64,000 nt of DNA from Piscicola geometra (taxonomy: Eukaryota; Annelida; Clitellata; Hirudinida; Piscicolidae). Each line of letters opens with the position of its first letter. Position 1 is the first letter of the stretch. This document shows, in pieces, positions 13,301-24,128 of the stretch. Where the stretch lies: NCBI GenBank assembly GCA_943735955.1, contig OX030966.1, positions 6,103,893 to 6,167,892 on the forward strand, read 5' to 3'. The position numbers were made by a program, and so were the translations under genes. Under the pieces are notes generated by a model, which was given only the letters and a program-made list of their open reading frames with translations, did not search any database and was not told the DNA's origin.

Positions 13301-13610
13301 CCGTTGACAAAAGGCTTTACAAGGTTCTGATTTGTGACCAGTGCCGGCTGAATGGTGATCGCGAAAGACATTAGTTCGCACACAAAAGAATTCCCCATGA
13401 AAAGGAAACTTCTAGCGATGGTTAATAGCTTCTTCTCATTAAAGCCATACTCCTTCACCCACTTCATTGTGCGTGGTCTCAACCACTACATTGTGTGGCA
13501 GCGCCGTCCTGTGGCTTTCCGTCTGCAAGATTTATCGGCTTGGTAATGTGGAGAGGAGTTTCGTCATTTGAAGTTGCATTCACGCCAGGCACTTGGAATG
13601 TTAATGGCGC
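13301..13610 (+). pseudogene. Possible decayed C2H2 zinc-finger fragment
   Basis: A GC-richer island in AT-rich surroundings. One frame reads KRLYKVLICDQC, then GDRERH, a stop, then AHKRIPHEKE. Another reads KPYSFTHFIVRGLNHYI, where a finger would have Cys at both Phe positions, followed by a stop and CGEEFRHLKLHSR. The spacing recalls C2H2 fingers with TGEKPY-like linkers, but key Cys are lost and the frame shifts. It could also be an unrelated repeat fragment. Confidence 0.25.
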
Positions 13611-13773
13611 TTCGTATGATCGAGTGGGACCATTAATGAAAACAAAAAAGATAAATAAATAAATTTATATATTTATTCAACAAAAGACATTAATATTAAA
13701 TACTATAAAACAAAAAATAATAAATTGTAAGCGTGCTTGAGACAATGTAAGGGTTCGAGGAAAGAAGCAGTGA

Positions 13774-13867
13774 TTGATGCCTGGATCAGGGCGTAACAAT
13801 GATGATCCGAAGAATGCTTTAGAAATCGCTTATTTGCTTTCCGGCATTCGTTCGATGGATCGAGAGA
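13774..13867 (+). other. Exon-like segment with possible start codon
   Basis: From the ATG near 13776 the frame reads MPGSGRNNDDPKNALEIAYL and then SGIRSMDRE, reaching a GTACAA donor. Composition is protein-like, but no partner exon of matching phase was found. Could be the first exon of a plus-strand gene. Function unknown. Confidence 0.22.
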
Positions 13868-14367
13868 AGTACAAATATTCCGATAGAATAATTTCTAGAA
13901 AAAAACAGATTTTTAAGGATTTGTTTCTTTCCATTGTTAATAATAATTCTAAAATATTAACCATTTGACCTCTGATGAGTTTTCTACTAATTGTAAACGT
14001 TACAAACACATAAAACTTGATGTTAAAAGAATCAAATGGAGAATCCATCAATCAAAAGTGAACACCTTCACCCCTGCCTTCACCGTTTAAACCCTTGACC
14101 TTTGCCCTTTAAACTTGCAATCAATGCTAATTAATTATTCCAATTAATTAATTATTCCATCCGTATATGCATGCATGCATACTAATCAATGTAGTTTCTG
14201 GATTACATACATATGCATTGAATATAATTTATGATAGATGCTTGATTACATACATATTCACTGAAGAAATTGGCAGTGGTGCCCAAATCATCTTAATGAA
14301 ATTTCTCGATCAATGATCAAAAGCTTAATTTATGACCTTGTCAGGCGCCTCTGAAGCTTGAGCTACA

Positions 14368-14373
14368 TGTGTG

Positions 14374-14446
<73 letters not shown>

Positions 14447-14725
14447 TTGTGTTTGTGTGTGTGTTTGTGTTTGTGTGTGTGTGTTTGTGTGTGTGTGTTT
14501 GTGTGTGTGTTTGTGTGTGTCTGTTTGTGTGTGTGTGTGTGTGTGTTTGTGTGTGTGTTTGTGTGTGTGTGTTTGTGTGTGTGTTTGTGTGTGTTTGTGT
14601 GTGTGTGTGTGTGTTTGTGTGTGTTTGTTTGTGTGTGTGTGTTTGTGTGTGTGTTTGTGTGTGTGTGTTTGTGTGTGTGTGTGTCTGTGTGTGTTTGTGT
14701 GTGTGTTTGTGTGTGTGTGTGTGTT

Positions 14726-14756
<31 letters not shown>

Positions 14757-14835
14757 TTGTGTGTGTGTGTTTGTGTGTGTGCGTGTGTTTGTGTGTGTTT
14801 GTGTGTGTGTGTGTGTTTGTGTGTGTGTGTTTGTT

Positions 14836-14868
<33 letters not shown>

Positions 14869-15163
14869 GTTTATGTGTGTGTGTTTGGGTGTGTGTGTGT
14901 TTGTGTGTGTTTGTGTTTGTGTGTGTGTTTGTGTGTGTGTGTTTGTGTGTGTGTTTGTGTGTGTGTGTTTGTGTGTGTGTGTGTCTGTGTGTGTTTGTGT
15001 TTGTGTGTGTGTTTGTGTGTGTGTGTTTGTGTGTGTGTGTGTTGGTGTGTGTGTGTGTTTGTGTGTGTGTTTGTGTGTGTGTGTTTGTGTGTGTGTGTTT
15101 GTGTTTGTGTGTGTTTGTGTGTGTGTGTGTGTTTGGGTGTGTGTGTGATTGTGTGTTTGTGTC

Positions 15164-15223
<60 letters not shown>
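14368..15223. repeat. 850-bp interrupted TG array
   Basis: TG dinucleotides interrupted every 8-14 bases by TTTG, giving a quasi-period GTGTGTGTTT. All three plus frames and the minus strand stay open (Cys/Val or Thr/His), which reflects the repeat only. Confidence 0.95.
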
Positions 15224-15224
<1 letters not shown>

Positions 15225-15254
15225 GAATGCTTGAATTCTTCGATCAATGTAACT

Positions 15255-15345
15255 TAGTAACGGTCGTCAAGCTCCAAGAGCTGCTGTTGCAGTATGGAGT
15301 TGTGATGGGAGATTGTTGTTGAAGTGCCTGGGAAGACGAGTGGCA
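15255..15345. other. Exon-sized GC-richer island
   Basis: About 90 bases stand out from the AT-rich flank. Plus reads PRAAVAVWSCDGRLLLK before a GTGCCT donor. Minus, after a TCTTCCCAG acceptor, reads ALQQQSPITTPYCN. The strand cannot be decided. Confidence 0.2.
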
Positions 15346-15349
15346 AGTT

Positions 15350-16029
15350 GGAACTTTAATAGAAACTTTTTTTATCTTTTATTAGTCAATAAAAATAATA
15401 AATGTGATGAAAAAAAAGTAAACGCAAATAATGCGACAACAATCAATAAAAAATATATAAGTTTTCAATTATAAAACGTACTTGAAAAACCAACTTTTGA
15501 ACCATGCTTTTGCTACATGGTTTTTTGCTAATTTTTTTTCACAAATTTCCTTGATTATTTGTTTGCCTCATTATATTTTTTGTAATTATTTATTTTTTAT
15601 TGTAAGTAAATTTACTTTTTTTAGTTTTTTAGCAGCGTCGTTGAGAATTTGAAAAGTTGTTTTACCGGCTTTTTGCTTTATTTGAAGCCTCATAATTGTC
15701 ACACGAAAGAGTCATTAAATTATAATTTTTTTAACTTTATGCATTTATTTATTTTTTTGCTATTTATTTGTATTTATTATTTTCGCTTTGGTATTTATTT
15801 TCATAAATTAAAAAAAAATGTATTTTATATCTGCATCTATATATTTTTATTTGTAAACTTTTGTTTTTTATATTACTTTTATTTTTTTCCATATATTTAT
15901 ATTTAACGGTTTGTCTCTACACACGCAAGCTTGCATACATTTCAGCCATGCGCCTATATAAACTTGCTTGGATGGGAAAAAGGATGGCGACATAGCACAC
16001 TACTTGATGGATGCTATTAATTTGTAGCC
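15350..16029. other. AT-rich stretch without a recognised gene
   Basis: T-rich and A-rich runs only. No supported exon. Confidence 0.5.
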
Positions 16030-16228
16030 AATGTGCTGGTAGTTGTGGTGGGTACAGAGGGTGTGGTAGTTGTGGTGGGTACAGAGGGTGTGGTAGTTGT
16101 GGTAGGTACAAAGGGTGTGGTAGTTGTGGTGGGTACAGAGGCTGTGGTAGTTGTGGTAGGTACAAAGGGTGTGGTAGTTGTGGTGGGCACAAAGGGTGTG
16201 GTAGTTGTGGTGGGTATAGTGGCGGCTG
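16030..16228. repeat. 27-bp minisatellite, about 7 copies
   Basis: Tandem GTGGTAGTTGTGGTGGGTAC + AGAGGGT units with G/A and G/C changes. It reads as nonapeptide repeats in any frame. Confidence 0.9.
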
Positions 16229-16902
16229 TGATGATTAAAGAAGCTCAGAGATAAAAGTAATATTTAAACATATTTTAATATATTTAAAAAAAATTTAAAA
16301 GAATATTTAACCATTTTAATTATTTTAAACATTAAAAATTTTTGAAGTTAATTTCTTTCCTTCCTGTGCAAAAGGCTTGCACAAAAAAGCAGAACAAAAA
16401 AAAGCTATTTTCTAAAAAAACAAAAAGTTGAATAAAAAAACTAATCGATTCTACTAAATTTTCGAAAAATACAATTTGAAACAAAATTGCATTTAAAAAG
16501 AAAAAAAATAGGAAAAACTTAATTTGAACAGAAAAGGTGTGCAAATACTCCAGAGCAGTCCACACTCCAGCAAAGTGTCCAATCATTTTTTGTCGGCTTT
16601 GCTCATATTTATTTAATTATAATATTAATTTACTTTTTCTACTCCTTTTTTGTTTGCGCAAGTAATTAAGAAATAGATTAATGTTTGTATGGCTGAAGGG
16701 GGCTTCAACTTGGCGAAATGTTTTTATAAAACGTGTAAAATTCATTTTTGTAAAAGATTTTACGTTTACTAAAATAGGAAAAAAATATAATTGGGCAAAT
16801 GAGATTTGAAAAGTGAATTGAATTCACCCATTCATCCATTCATCGATCCATCCTTTCATCCATGCATCTATCCATTTATTTATCCATCCATCCACTACGC
16901 AG

Positions 16903-17373
16903 AAAAGAAAGGATCATGCAAGGCTTCTCCAACCAAGTTGACTGCAGAACAGGCCTCGAGGTCATCACCAAGGTCACTTCTAAGAGATGAAAAGCGTATT
17001 TAAAGATTATTTTGTTCCGTCTGGATACATTTGAAAATCAAAATTTGTGACTGAAGTGATGCTTTAAATATAAAGAATTTAATCAAAAATTACTAGACAT
17101 TAAAATATAAAAATATAAATAAAATTAAAATTAACTCAACTAAGGTCGCCTCATAGGAGGCACTCGAACGTATCGGAGACGCCGGACCAGCTCTCGCCCA
17201 CACCCGCTGCCTCCTCGCGTCGACCTTCTTCCCCCAACACCCTGGACCCCAACCAATCATCGTCATCTTCATCATCATCATCCTCATCCAGAAAAACCTC
17301 CCCCAAAACTTCATCAAGCAGTGGCGAGGCAAAACTCAAAAGGAAACCCTCTCCTCACAAGCAGAAAAAGTAG
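16903..17373 (+). CDS. Ser/Pro-rich basic protein, last two coding exons
   Basis: Exon 16903-16972 (acceptor CCACTACGCAG, donor GTCACT; an alternative donor after 16960 has the same phase) joins to exon 17157-17373 (acceptor CGCCTCATAG). The joined frame reads KKGSCKASPTKLTAEQASR, then RHSNVSETPDQLSPTPAASS, RRPSSPNTLDPNQ, an 11-Ser run, and ends KLKRKPSPHKQKK before TAG at 17371. The two segments share Ser/Arg/Pro bias and the junction keeps frame. The basic end could be a nuclear localisation signal or could bind microtubules or nucleic acid; no domain identifies the family. Upstream exons were not established. A second open frame in the last exon is less protein-like. Real gene likely, function unknown. 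Confidence 0.55.
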
Positions 17374-19209
17374 GCGCTTCACAAAGCAGTTGGGCGCTAT
17401 AAGATGGATCTTCATCGTCATGGTGATCGTTTGGAGAACTTGACATTCATTCCTCGTCACAACTTTCATTTTTTCACGCCTCGACGCAGATAATGAAGTT
17501 TCTAATTTGTCTCTTTGTTCGAAATCGTATTTGTTAAGTTTTTCATCATAAAATCCATCTAAAAAGTAATTTCGTGTATTTTGTTCTGCAGTTGATTATG
17601 TGTCGAGCTCGCACCTGAGTACGCAGCGTATTATTCACGTTTATTAATTCTTCAAAACTCATTTTCTACTAATTAAAATATAATATCAAATTAAAAGCAT
17701 TGTGAATTTAGTTTCAACAAAAGGCTTTTGCCACAACTAATGACATTTCTGTGTTAGCTACACTTAGAAACGATCTATTTCAATCCGAAAAACTCAATTA
17801 TTCTAATTTATTTAATCAAAAGTTTTAAAAAATCTATTTAAAGTTTTTTTTGGTTGGAAATAACGTAAAATGTTCGTTAACTGAGTTACTAAATGGTAGC
17901 TTGCTAATTCAATGCTCCATTCAACATCCTTGTGTCAACGTAATGTGAGGTTGTTTCCCATTGGTAATTAAGAAGTTAATTTTAGTTTGTAATTAAATTT
18001 GTGAAACTAATTTTGCAGTCTGTTTGCAAGCTTTCATGGGTATTACTGCCTTTACGTAGAGTTTCTGTTAGAAATAGCGTATTTTAATTATTTATATGGA
18101 TTAAAAAAACAATTTTCTAAAAAACAAATTTTGCTAATCAAAGCGACAATCAATTAAAAATAGAAATATATAAACTTTTGGCTTTTTCTTTTTCATTTGA
18201 CTCAGCTTGTTTTAGTGAAAAATAGAAAATATTGAATTGAAAAATGTATTTGTTTTCGTGATCATTGGTGAAGTGCTTTTTGTTGATAATTATCCAATCA
18301 TTCTATTGAATTTTGGAAAAAATAAACTTCGTTTAAAAAAATGAAAATGCTATTTGAGTTGTAATTTAAAAAAATCTTCCATCGTGTATTAGTCATTTAA
18401 GACCCAAGAGGTCTCAGCTTCTTGTGGTTGAAGAAAACAGATGCAATTTTCTACAGAAAAAGAAGGGATTCCAGTGGAAAGTTAGTCATAACAATAATTT
18501 TTATTCGACAAAATATTGTTTTTTTCACATGTTTCAAACGTTGTTTCATATAATTGATAACTTTGGCATAAGTTTATAGTGTCTAAATGTTGATTTCAAC
18601 TTTGTTAAAAGTTGTTAAAAAGGAAAGAAATAGTTTATTGGATTTTGTAGTTCAACACAAAAAAGATTCTAAAAACATGATTGAAAAATAGAAAAAAACA
18701 AACGAAAATTGAATTATTGAACAGATAATAACTAATCCTATACAAGTAAGTGCAGTATAAGATTTGAAAAGTGATACAATTATAATAAATGAAACGAAAC
18801 TTAGGATGCATGTAAAACACAGAGTGCAAAATGACTGCTTTTACAAAATTAATTGTCAACTCAAATTCTCGAAGGAAACTTTACCCTTATTTACAGAGTT
18901 TAAATTTTTTACAAATAATTTTTTTAAAAACATTTAGTGAACTATTTAATTGTAAAATGAGATTATAAATATACAAAGCTGAGCATTTATTTATTTTTAA
19001 ATTGAACATTTAATTAGTATATAAATTGAAAATATACTTTTTTAAAATTCAATAATAATTAATCATTAATTTTAATTTTTTAAATTTTCAAATAAAATAA
19101 AATAATGTATCAAATTTAACGATTTGCGCATTTGTTTCTAAATTTAAAATCAATACGTTACTAAAAACTAAAAGCTAAATGGATTGCAAATTCCGTGAAA
19201 AAGGAGCAA
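17374..19209. other. 3' flank and AT-rich gap
   Basis: No further exon seen. On minus, overlapping AATAAA motifs (TTTATT at 18986-18995) lie about 220 bases past the ELMOD3 stop and are a plausible polyadenylation signal for that gene. Confidence 0.45.
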
Positions 19210-20415
19210 TCAATAACGGAAAAAATCTTCTGCTGTTTTGATTTCGCTTCCAGGGTACGTTTTCAAGACCTTTTTGACTTTTTTTTGCGCCTTTTTCTCG
19301 ATTCTCTTCATCACATTCTTCATATCTCGCAGACACTTCAGTTCTTTGCAGTAGAGCTTGTTGAACTTCAAAAACAAAGCGCAATATAAATCGTTAAAGA
19401 CGTCCAGAAAAGGTTTTCTATTGATTGCTACGTCGTCTAACTTGCCCCTGTTCAGCACTAAGAGGCAGACCACCGTGAGGTGAATTGCCAGGGCACAGAA
19501 GGGGAAATGTCCATCGGGGTCGAGGGAGTATTCGTATATCATTCCCGCTGCAATCGGTGAAGAGGTGATGAAGTGGAGGAGTTGAAGGATCGACAGTAGA
19601 CCCCCTCCCCGCAGATCGATGCTGGGATTTTCGCTTTGGAAACCGATGATTTTCCAATGACTCCCTCTTCGTTCCAGGAATGGAAAAGGATCCGTAGTAA
19701 AATTTTCTTTGGTGGAAGCGTCGTTGGAAAGTTTAATATCCGTGCTGATGTGGTAAACTTTGGTGTGGATCTTTTGGTTGGTGAGGTTAACTGAAGTGGT
19801 GAGACGGTAGTAGATGCTCTGGAGAATTCTGAGACTCACATCTGGAAACTCGTCAAACTTGGTACCGGAAAGAGACAAAATAAAGTTTTTATCTTTTTCA
19901 AAATTGCTTCTGTCTTCTGGGTTGAAACACATAGTAATTAATTCAGGAAAGAATATTTTTTTCTTTATTTTTTGAGAAGTTTTCAAAGTCAATGGACGTT
20001 TGCTCAGTTTTCTGGTGAATTCATAGCGAGCCTCTTTGTATGAAATCAAACTTGAATCATTCTTCCACTCAAAATCATCTCCAACGTCACGTCGTGGCAC
20101 TTTGATTTTTCTTTTTCCAGGCTCAACCGCTTGTGATATTCTTTCTTCCAGGCCGAGAAAGGCTTTGTCGTTTTGGGGAGGAATTTGTTGAAGGGAAGTT
20201 GAGTCGATGAATGGAAGATTTTTCACGTATTTATTCTCCTTGAAATCCCCTTCCACTTCATATATCAGAAAGTCTTCATCAGAATGGTGGAAGTTGGATG
20301 CATCGTGACACAGGGTGAGCTGAGAAAGCTTGCAATCGTCCAAGAAATTAATTTCGTAGTTTTTTTCGGTGAAACAGGAATATAAAGAAGTGAAACTTTT
20401 CGATTTTTTGTTCAT
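19210..20415 (-). CDS. ELMOD3: ELMO domain-containing protein 3-like
   Basis: An intronless frame of 401 codons from ATG 20415. The C-terminal two thirds is an ELMO domain. The family signature is clear at HWKIIGFQSENPSIDLRGGG (residues 253-272), including Trp254 and Arg269. The equivalent Arg in ELMOD proteins is needed for GTPase-activating activity on ARL2-type small GTPases. Other matches to vertebrate ELMOD3 are LISYKEARYEF against LISFSEALQHF, RILQSIYYRLT against RVLQTIYKKLT, and an FPFCALAIHLT segment. ELMOD3 is cytoplasmic/actin-associated and is a deafness gene in mammals. Length is close to the human protein (about 381). The lack of introns is notable where neighbours are intron-rich and may reflect intron loss or retroposition. 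The N-terminal 100 residues are divergent. The GATA-like gene ends about 540 bases upstream on the same strand. Confidence 0.82.
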   Translation of the reverse strand: MNKKSKSFTSLYSCFTEKNYEINFLDDCKLSQLTLCHDASNFHHSDEDFLIYEVEGDFKENKYVKNLPFIDSTSLQQIPPQNDKAFLGLEERISQAVEPGKRKIKVPRRDVGDDFEWKNDSSLISYKEARYEFTRKLSKRPLTLKTSQKIKKKIFFPELITMCFNPEDRSNFEKDKNFILSLSGTKFDEFPDVSLRILQSIYYRLTTSVNLTNQKIHTKVYHISTDIKLSNDASTKENFTTDPFPFLERRGSHWKIIGFQSENPSIDLRGGGLLSILQLLHFITSSPIAAGMIYEYSLDPDGHFPFCALAIHLTVVCLLVLNRGKLDDVAINRKPFLDVFNDLYCALFLKFNKLYCKELKCLRDMKNVMKRIEKKAQKKVKKVLKTYPGSEIKTAEDFFRY

Positions 20416-20955
20416 TTTTATTTTGTAACAAAATGATTTCGTTCTACATTTCGAAAGCTGCGAGCACAGCCGTTGTCATAGAAACAAGGTACAATCTTCT
20501 CTCCATAGAAAATCTAACAAAAACAATTCTTAACATAAATTATGCAAATTCTAACTTTGAAATAAGTTTATAAAATTTTAGAAAAATATTAATGATAAAT
20601 AAAGATTTTTGGAAAAAAAATAAAATTTAGTAGAAATAAAACGTATGGAAAATGGAAAAATTGAATACTTTCATTTCGAATAAAAATTTATAGTGAAGAT
20701 CCTGAAGAATTCATGGAATACATTTAAATGCTAATGATATTAACAAAATGATAGGAGTAAAATGACTTAGATAAAGGAATACTGTAACCAAAAGAGCATC
20801 CAATCTTCAAAATAAATAAAAACCGGTTAACAAAAAAACTTCGTAAAAAGAAAAAAATGTCAATTTAATACATTTTTTTCAAGCAAAAAAAACAATCAGA
20901 AAAAAAAAACTATTTCTAAATAATAACTTCTTCATCATCATCGATTCATTCCCGT

Positions 20956-23900
20956 TCAAAAGCTTTTTCCACAACGGTAGCAGTGGCGAAGTGTTTTAGA
21001 TTCTTTCCTTGGAATATTCCAGCACCGGACACATCGGATTCGATACTTTTTGTACCTTGCGTGGTTGAAGCTTCAATCGATTCTCCATTCATATGTTTAT
21101 CTTTTTGCCATTAACCCCCACGTCTAAGCCATCCTTCTACCCACCCATAACCAACTGCATACCAACGCCTTCTCCACAAAATCTTTAAATGCCAACCATT
21201 CTTACAACCCTAACCCACCCATCCACACCATCAAAATCCAAACCCATGCCATCACCCTTCCATCCAAATCCCAACCCATTCAAACCCAATCCTAACCCAC
21301 TCATTAAAACCCAAGCCCACCAACCCACCTAATTCCACAGGCATTACACAAGGGTGTTCCATCTTCAGCATCCCTCCACATGGGTGTTCTCTTCGTCCCA
21401 CACGATGCACACTCTTTTCCCGCGTCTGTCATGGTGTGAAATGGGGGGGGGGGAGATTGGGTAGGTAGATGGTGGTTTTGAAAGTTGTTGTGGCGGTGAA
21501 GGCTGATTGGCTGGAGAGGAGGTGGAGAAGGGGGTGGGTAGAAAAGAAGGGGAAGGTCAAAAAGATTGGGCGGGGTGGGGGGAGGGGAATAAAAATTAAT
21601 GGGATAGGAAAATAGTGATCAGAATATTTTTAGGAAGAGGGGTGGGGTGATCAAAAAGATTTGAGAAAGTAGAGAATGTGTAAATTATTGGGAAAGAAGG
21701 AATTTTAAAAAAGTAGGTTACGAGAGTTTTTTGGTTTGCTTGAGTTGGGCTTTCTACCGCGTTTCGTGTTTTGTTGTTGGCTTTCTTGTTGATGATGGTT
21801 GTGTTGTTGGTGTTGTTTTTGTTGCTGTTGGTAGTTTTGATTATCATTCAAAAATCTTGATTCGATTTGAAATGTTTTTCGTTGGAAAATCAAATCAGAT
21901 TGTTGTTTGAGTTGTTGCCATCGTTGTAGTTGCAGTTGTTTTTGTTGTATGAACCAACGTTTATTCGAATGGTGCTTGGTACTTGAGACCAAAGTTTTAC
22001 CAACCAAGTCAGTGCATTTGGTTAGAGAAGACTTGCCTGGTGTTGTGTGTAGTTTGTCCATGTTACTGTAAGGATTGGTTAGTAGTTGTGGGAGTATGTG
22101 TGTGTGTGTGTATTTGTATGTGTTTGTGTGTATGTGCATTTTTATGTTTTCAAGTATGTGTGTTGGCTTATGTGTGAGAAAGTGTGTGGATTTGTATGCC
22201 AGATTAAAAATGTGATAATAACCATTACCACCATCCTTACTACCACCCTTACTACCACCACCACCACCACCACCACCACTAGCACCTTCACTACCACCAC
22301 CATCACCACTAGCACCACCCTTACTACCACCACCATCACCACTAGCACCACCCCTACCAGCTCACATGAACTCTCTCTTAATGACGAAGTCCAGTCCGTC
22401 TGGCCCTATCACGAAAGACATGTCTAACTTCGCGCCCACAAAACTCTTCAGATCCTCCGGCGTCAGACTTTTTAGTGGCGAGTTGCTCTTGCGTCTTTTT
22501 GCTCCTGTTACTTTTGATGTTGTTGCTGTTGTTGTTGTTAGTGTTGTTGCTGTTGGTGTTGTTAGTGTTGTTGCTGTTGTTGTTGTTAGTGTTGTTGCTG
22601 TTGGTGTTGTTAGTGTTGTTGCTATTGTTGTTGTTAGTGTTGTTGCTGTTGGTGTTGTTGTTGAAAATTGTTTTTCTGTTGCTGTTGGTGTTGTGGATGT
22701 TGCTGTTGATGTTAGTGTTATTGATGTTGCTGTTGTTTTTGTTGAACGAACATTAGTCCTTGATAGTTTTATCGCTTCTAAAATTGAAGAAAAGCCGTTC
22801 AAGTTGTAGTAGTCTTTGTTCTCGTCTCTTGTGTAATCGTTGTTTTTGTTGTTGTTGAAGCCTTTATAGTCATTGTTTCCTTTGTAGTTGTTGTATTTGT
22901 CTTGGTCATAATGGTTGTTATAGTTGCTGTTGTAATGATTGCAGCTGTTGTTGTAGTTGTAGTTGTTGTAGTAGCTGTGGCTGTGATAATCATGGTTGTT
23001 GTAGCAGTTGTGGTAGTTTTTGTTGTTGTAGCACATGTTATAGTTGTGGTTGTTGTAGTAGTTGTAGTAGTTGTAGTGGTTGCTGGTAAGTGTAGTGGTG
23101 GCTTCGCGGAGCTTCGGCAGTCCATCTACATGTGACTTTGCAGTGGTAACTTGTTGTCGTTGTTGGGGGCCAAAATCAATCAGCTGGTAATCATTAATAT
23201 TATTGTAATAATTAGGAAAAACACTTTTATTTACATTAATTTCCTTATTTATGTTATTATTAATGGAATGATTATCATTGATAGTTTTATCATTATTAAT
23301 ATTAATGGAATGATTATCATTGATTGTTTTATCATTATTAATATTAATGGAATGATTATCATTGATATCTTTATCATTATTATTATTAATGGAATGATTA
23401 TCATTGATAGTTTTATCTTTATTATTATTCTCATCACAACTCTCCTTTTCATTCGAAATTGTATCATAACTTCTATAATATTTGTTCTTATCATCATCAT
23501 GTGCTTCGCTAAAACCCATATTAATATCTCCATTAAGATTATTATTATTATTAGTTTTAAGGTCATTATTATCTATATTATCATTATTAGTTTTAAGATC
23601 ATTATTATCTATATTATCATCATCATTATTTCCCCCATTTTTATCAAAATGAAAGTTGTTTATATATTCAACATTATTAAATAAATTAACCTTATTATAA
23701 GAATCAAGCCTATAATTATAATCGATATTATTATAATTATTAAAATTTTGATTGTAATTAACAATATTATTATATAAAAGTTTGTCGTTATAATTATCGT
23801 GTTTAATATTGTTACTGTTATGGAAATTAAGAAGTTTGTAGTTTGTGTTTTCATGTTCTCCTCGTGGTTTGAAATCGAATAAATTTTTTAGATTTACTTT

Positions 23901-24107
23901 TGTAAGTTTTTCTTCATCATCATCATCACTGCCGTTTTCATCTTCTCTATCTCCTATGTAATCATAATCCTCATCATCATCATCTGCTTCAAAATCATCA
24001 TCATCTTCTTCATCTTCATCTTCAGAGCTTCTCATAATACTTGTGTCACTATAACGGCTATCATCGGTGTCATCATCACTACTATCATCATAACCAAATT
24101 TCCTCAT
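20956..24107 (-). CDS. ZGLP1-like single-finger GATA protein
   Basis: Exons on minus: 24107-22366, 22065-21722, 21425-21329, 21055-20956. Junctions have consistent phase (2, 1, 2) and total 760 residues. The C-terminus is one GATA-type finger: ECASCGTKRTPMWRDAEDG, then TPLCNACGIRYKKYRIRC, then VRCWNIPRKESK and HCYRCGKSF. The WRDAEDGTPLCNACGIRYKKY block is the hallmark of ZGLP1 (GATA-like protein 1), a germ-cell nuclear factor in mammals. Before it lies an AT-hook-like KRGRKP. The N-terminus has a Ser/Asp/Glu-rich acidic region, then Asn-rich sequence with TINDNHSININND repeats and Thr-Ala-Thr repeats, then a basic AKRRKSNSPLK. Both strands are open over exon 1 because of low complexity. Start: ATG 24107 follows an acceptor (TTTTTTGTAG), so a 5' UTR exon probably lies upstream. 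An unspliced ATG at 24128 is the alternative. Confidence 0.8.
22230..22352. repeat. (CCA)n-type intronic repeat
   Basis: ACCACC and ACTAGCACC triplets on plus. They fill most of the 300-base intron between exons 1 and 2 of the GATA-like gene. Confidence 0.85.
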
Positions 24108-24128
24108 TATTTCTACAAAAAAGTTCAA

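Noticed and set aside
14358..15247. Long open frames of Cys/Val and Thr/His over TG arrays (also at 5861-6082, 7507-7715, 35771-36063, 36387-36833, 47001-47385)
   Set aside because: Dinucleotide arrays have no stop in any frame, so openness carries no coding information.
17093..17339. Minus-strand frames opposite the Ser/Pro-rich exon
   Set aside because: Asp/Met run is antisense of the Ser repeat; no splice sites or start context.
20949..21110. Minus-strand frame reading MNGESIEASTTQGTKSIESD
   Set aside because: Looked protein-like, but the overlapping frame entered by the acceptor at 21056 completes the GATA finger (YKKYRIRCVRCWNIP) and fits the splice phase.
22366..22809. Val/Leu-rich plus-strand frames opposite the GATA-like gene
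   Set aside because: Antisense shadow of Thr/Ala triplet repeats in the real minus-strand exon.
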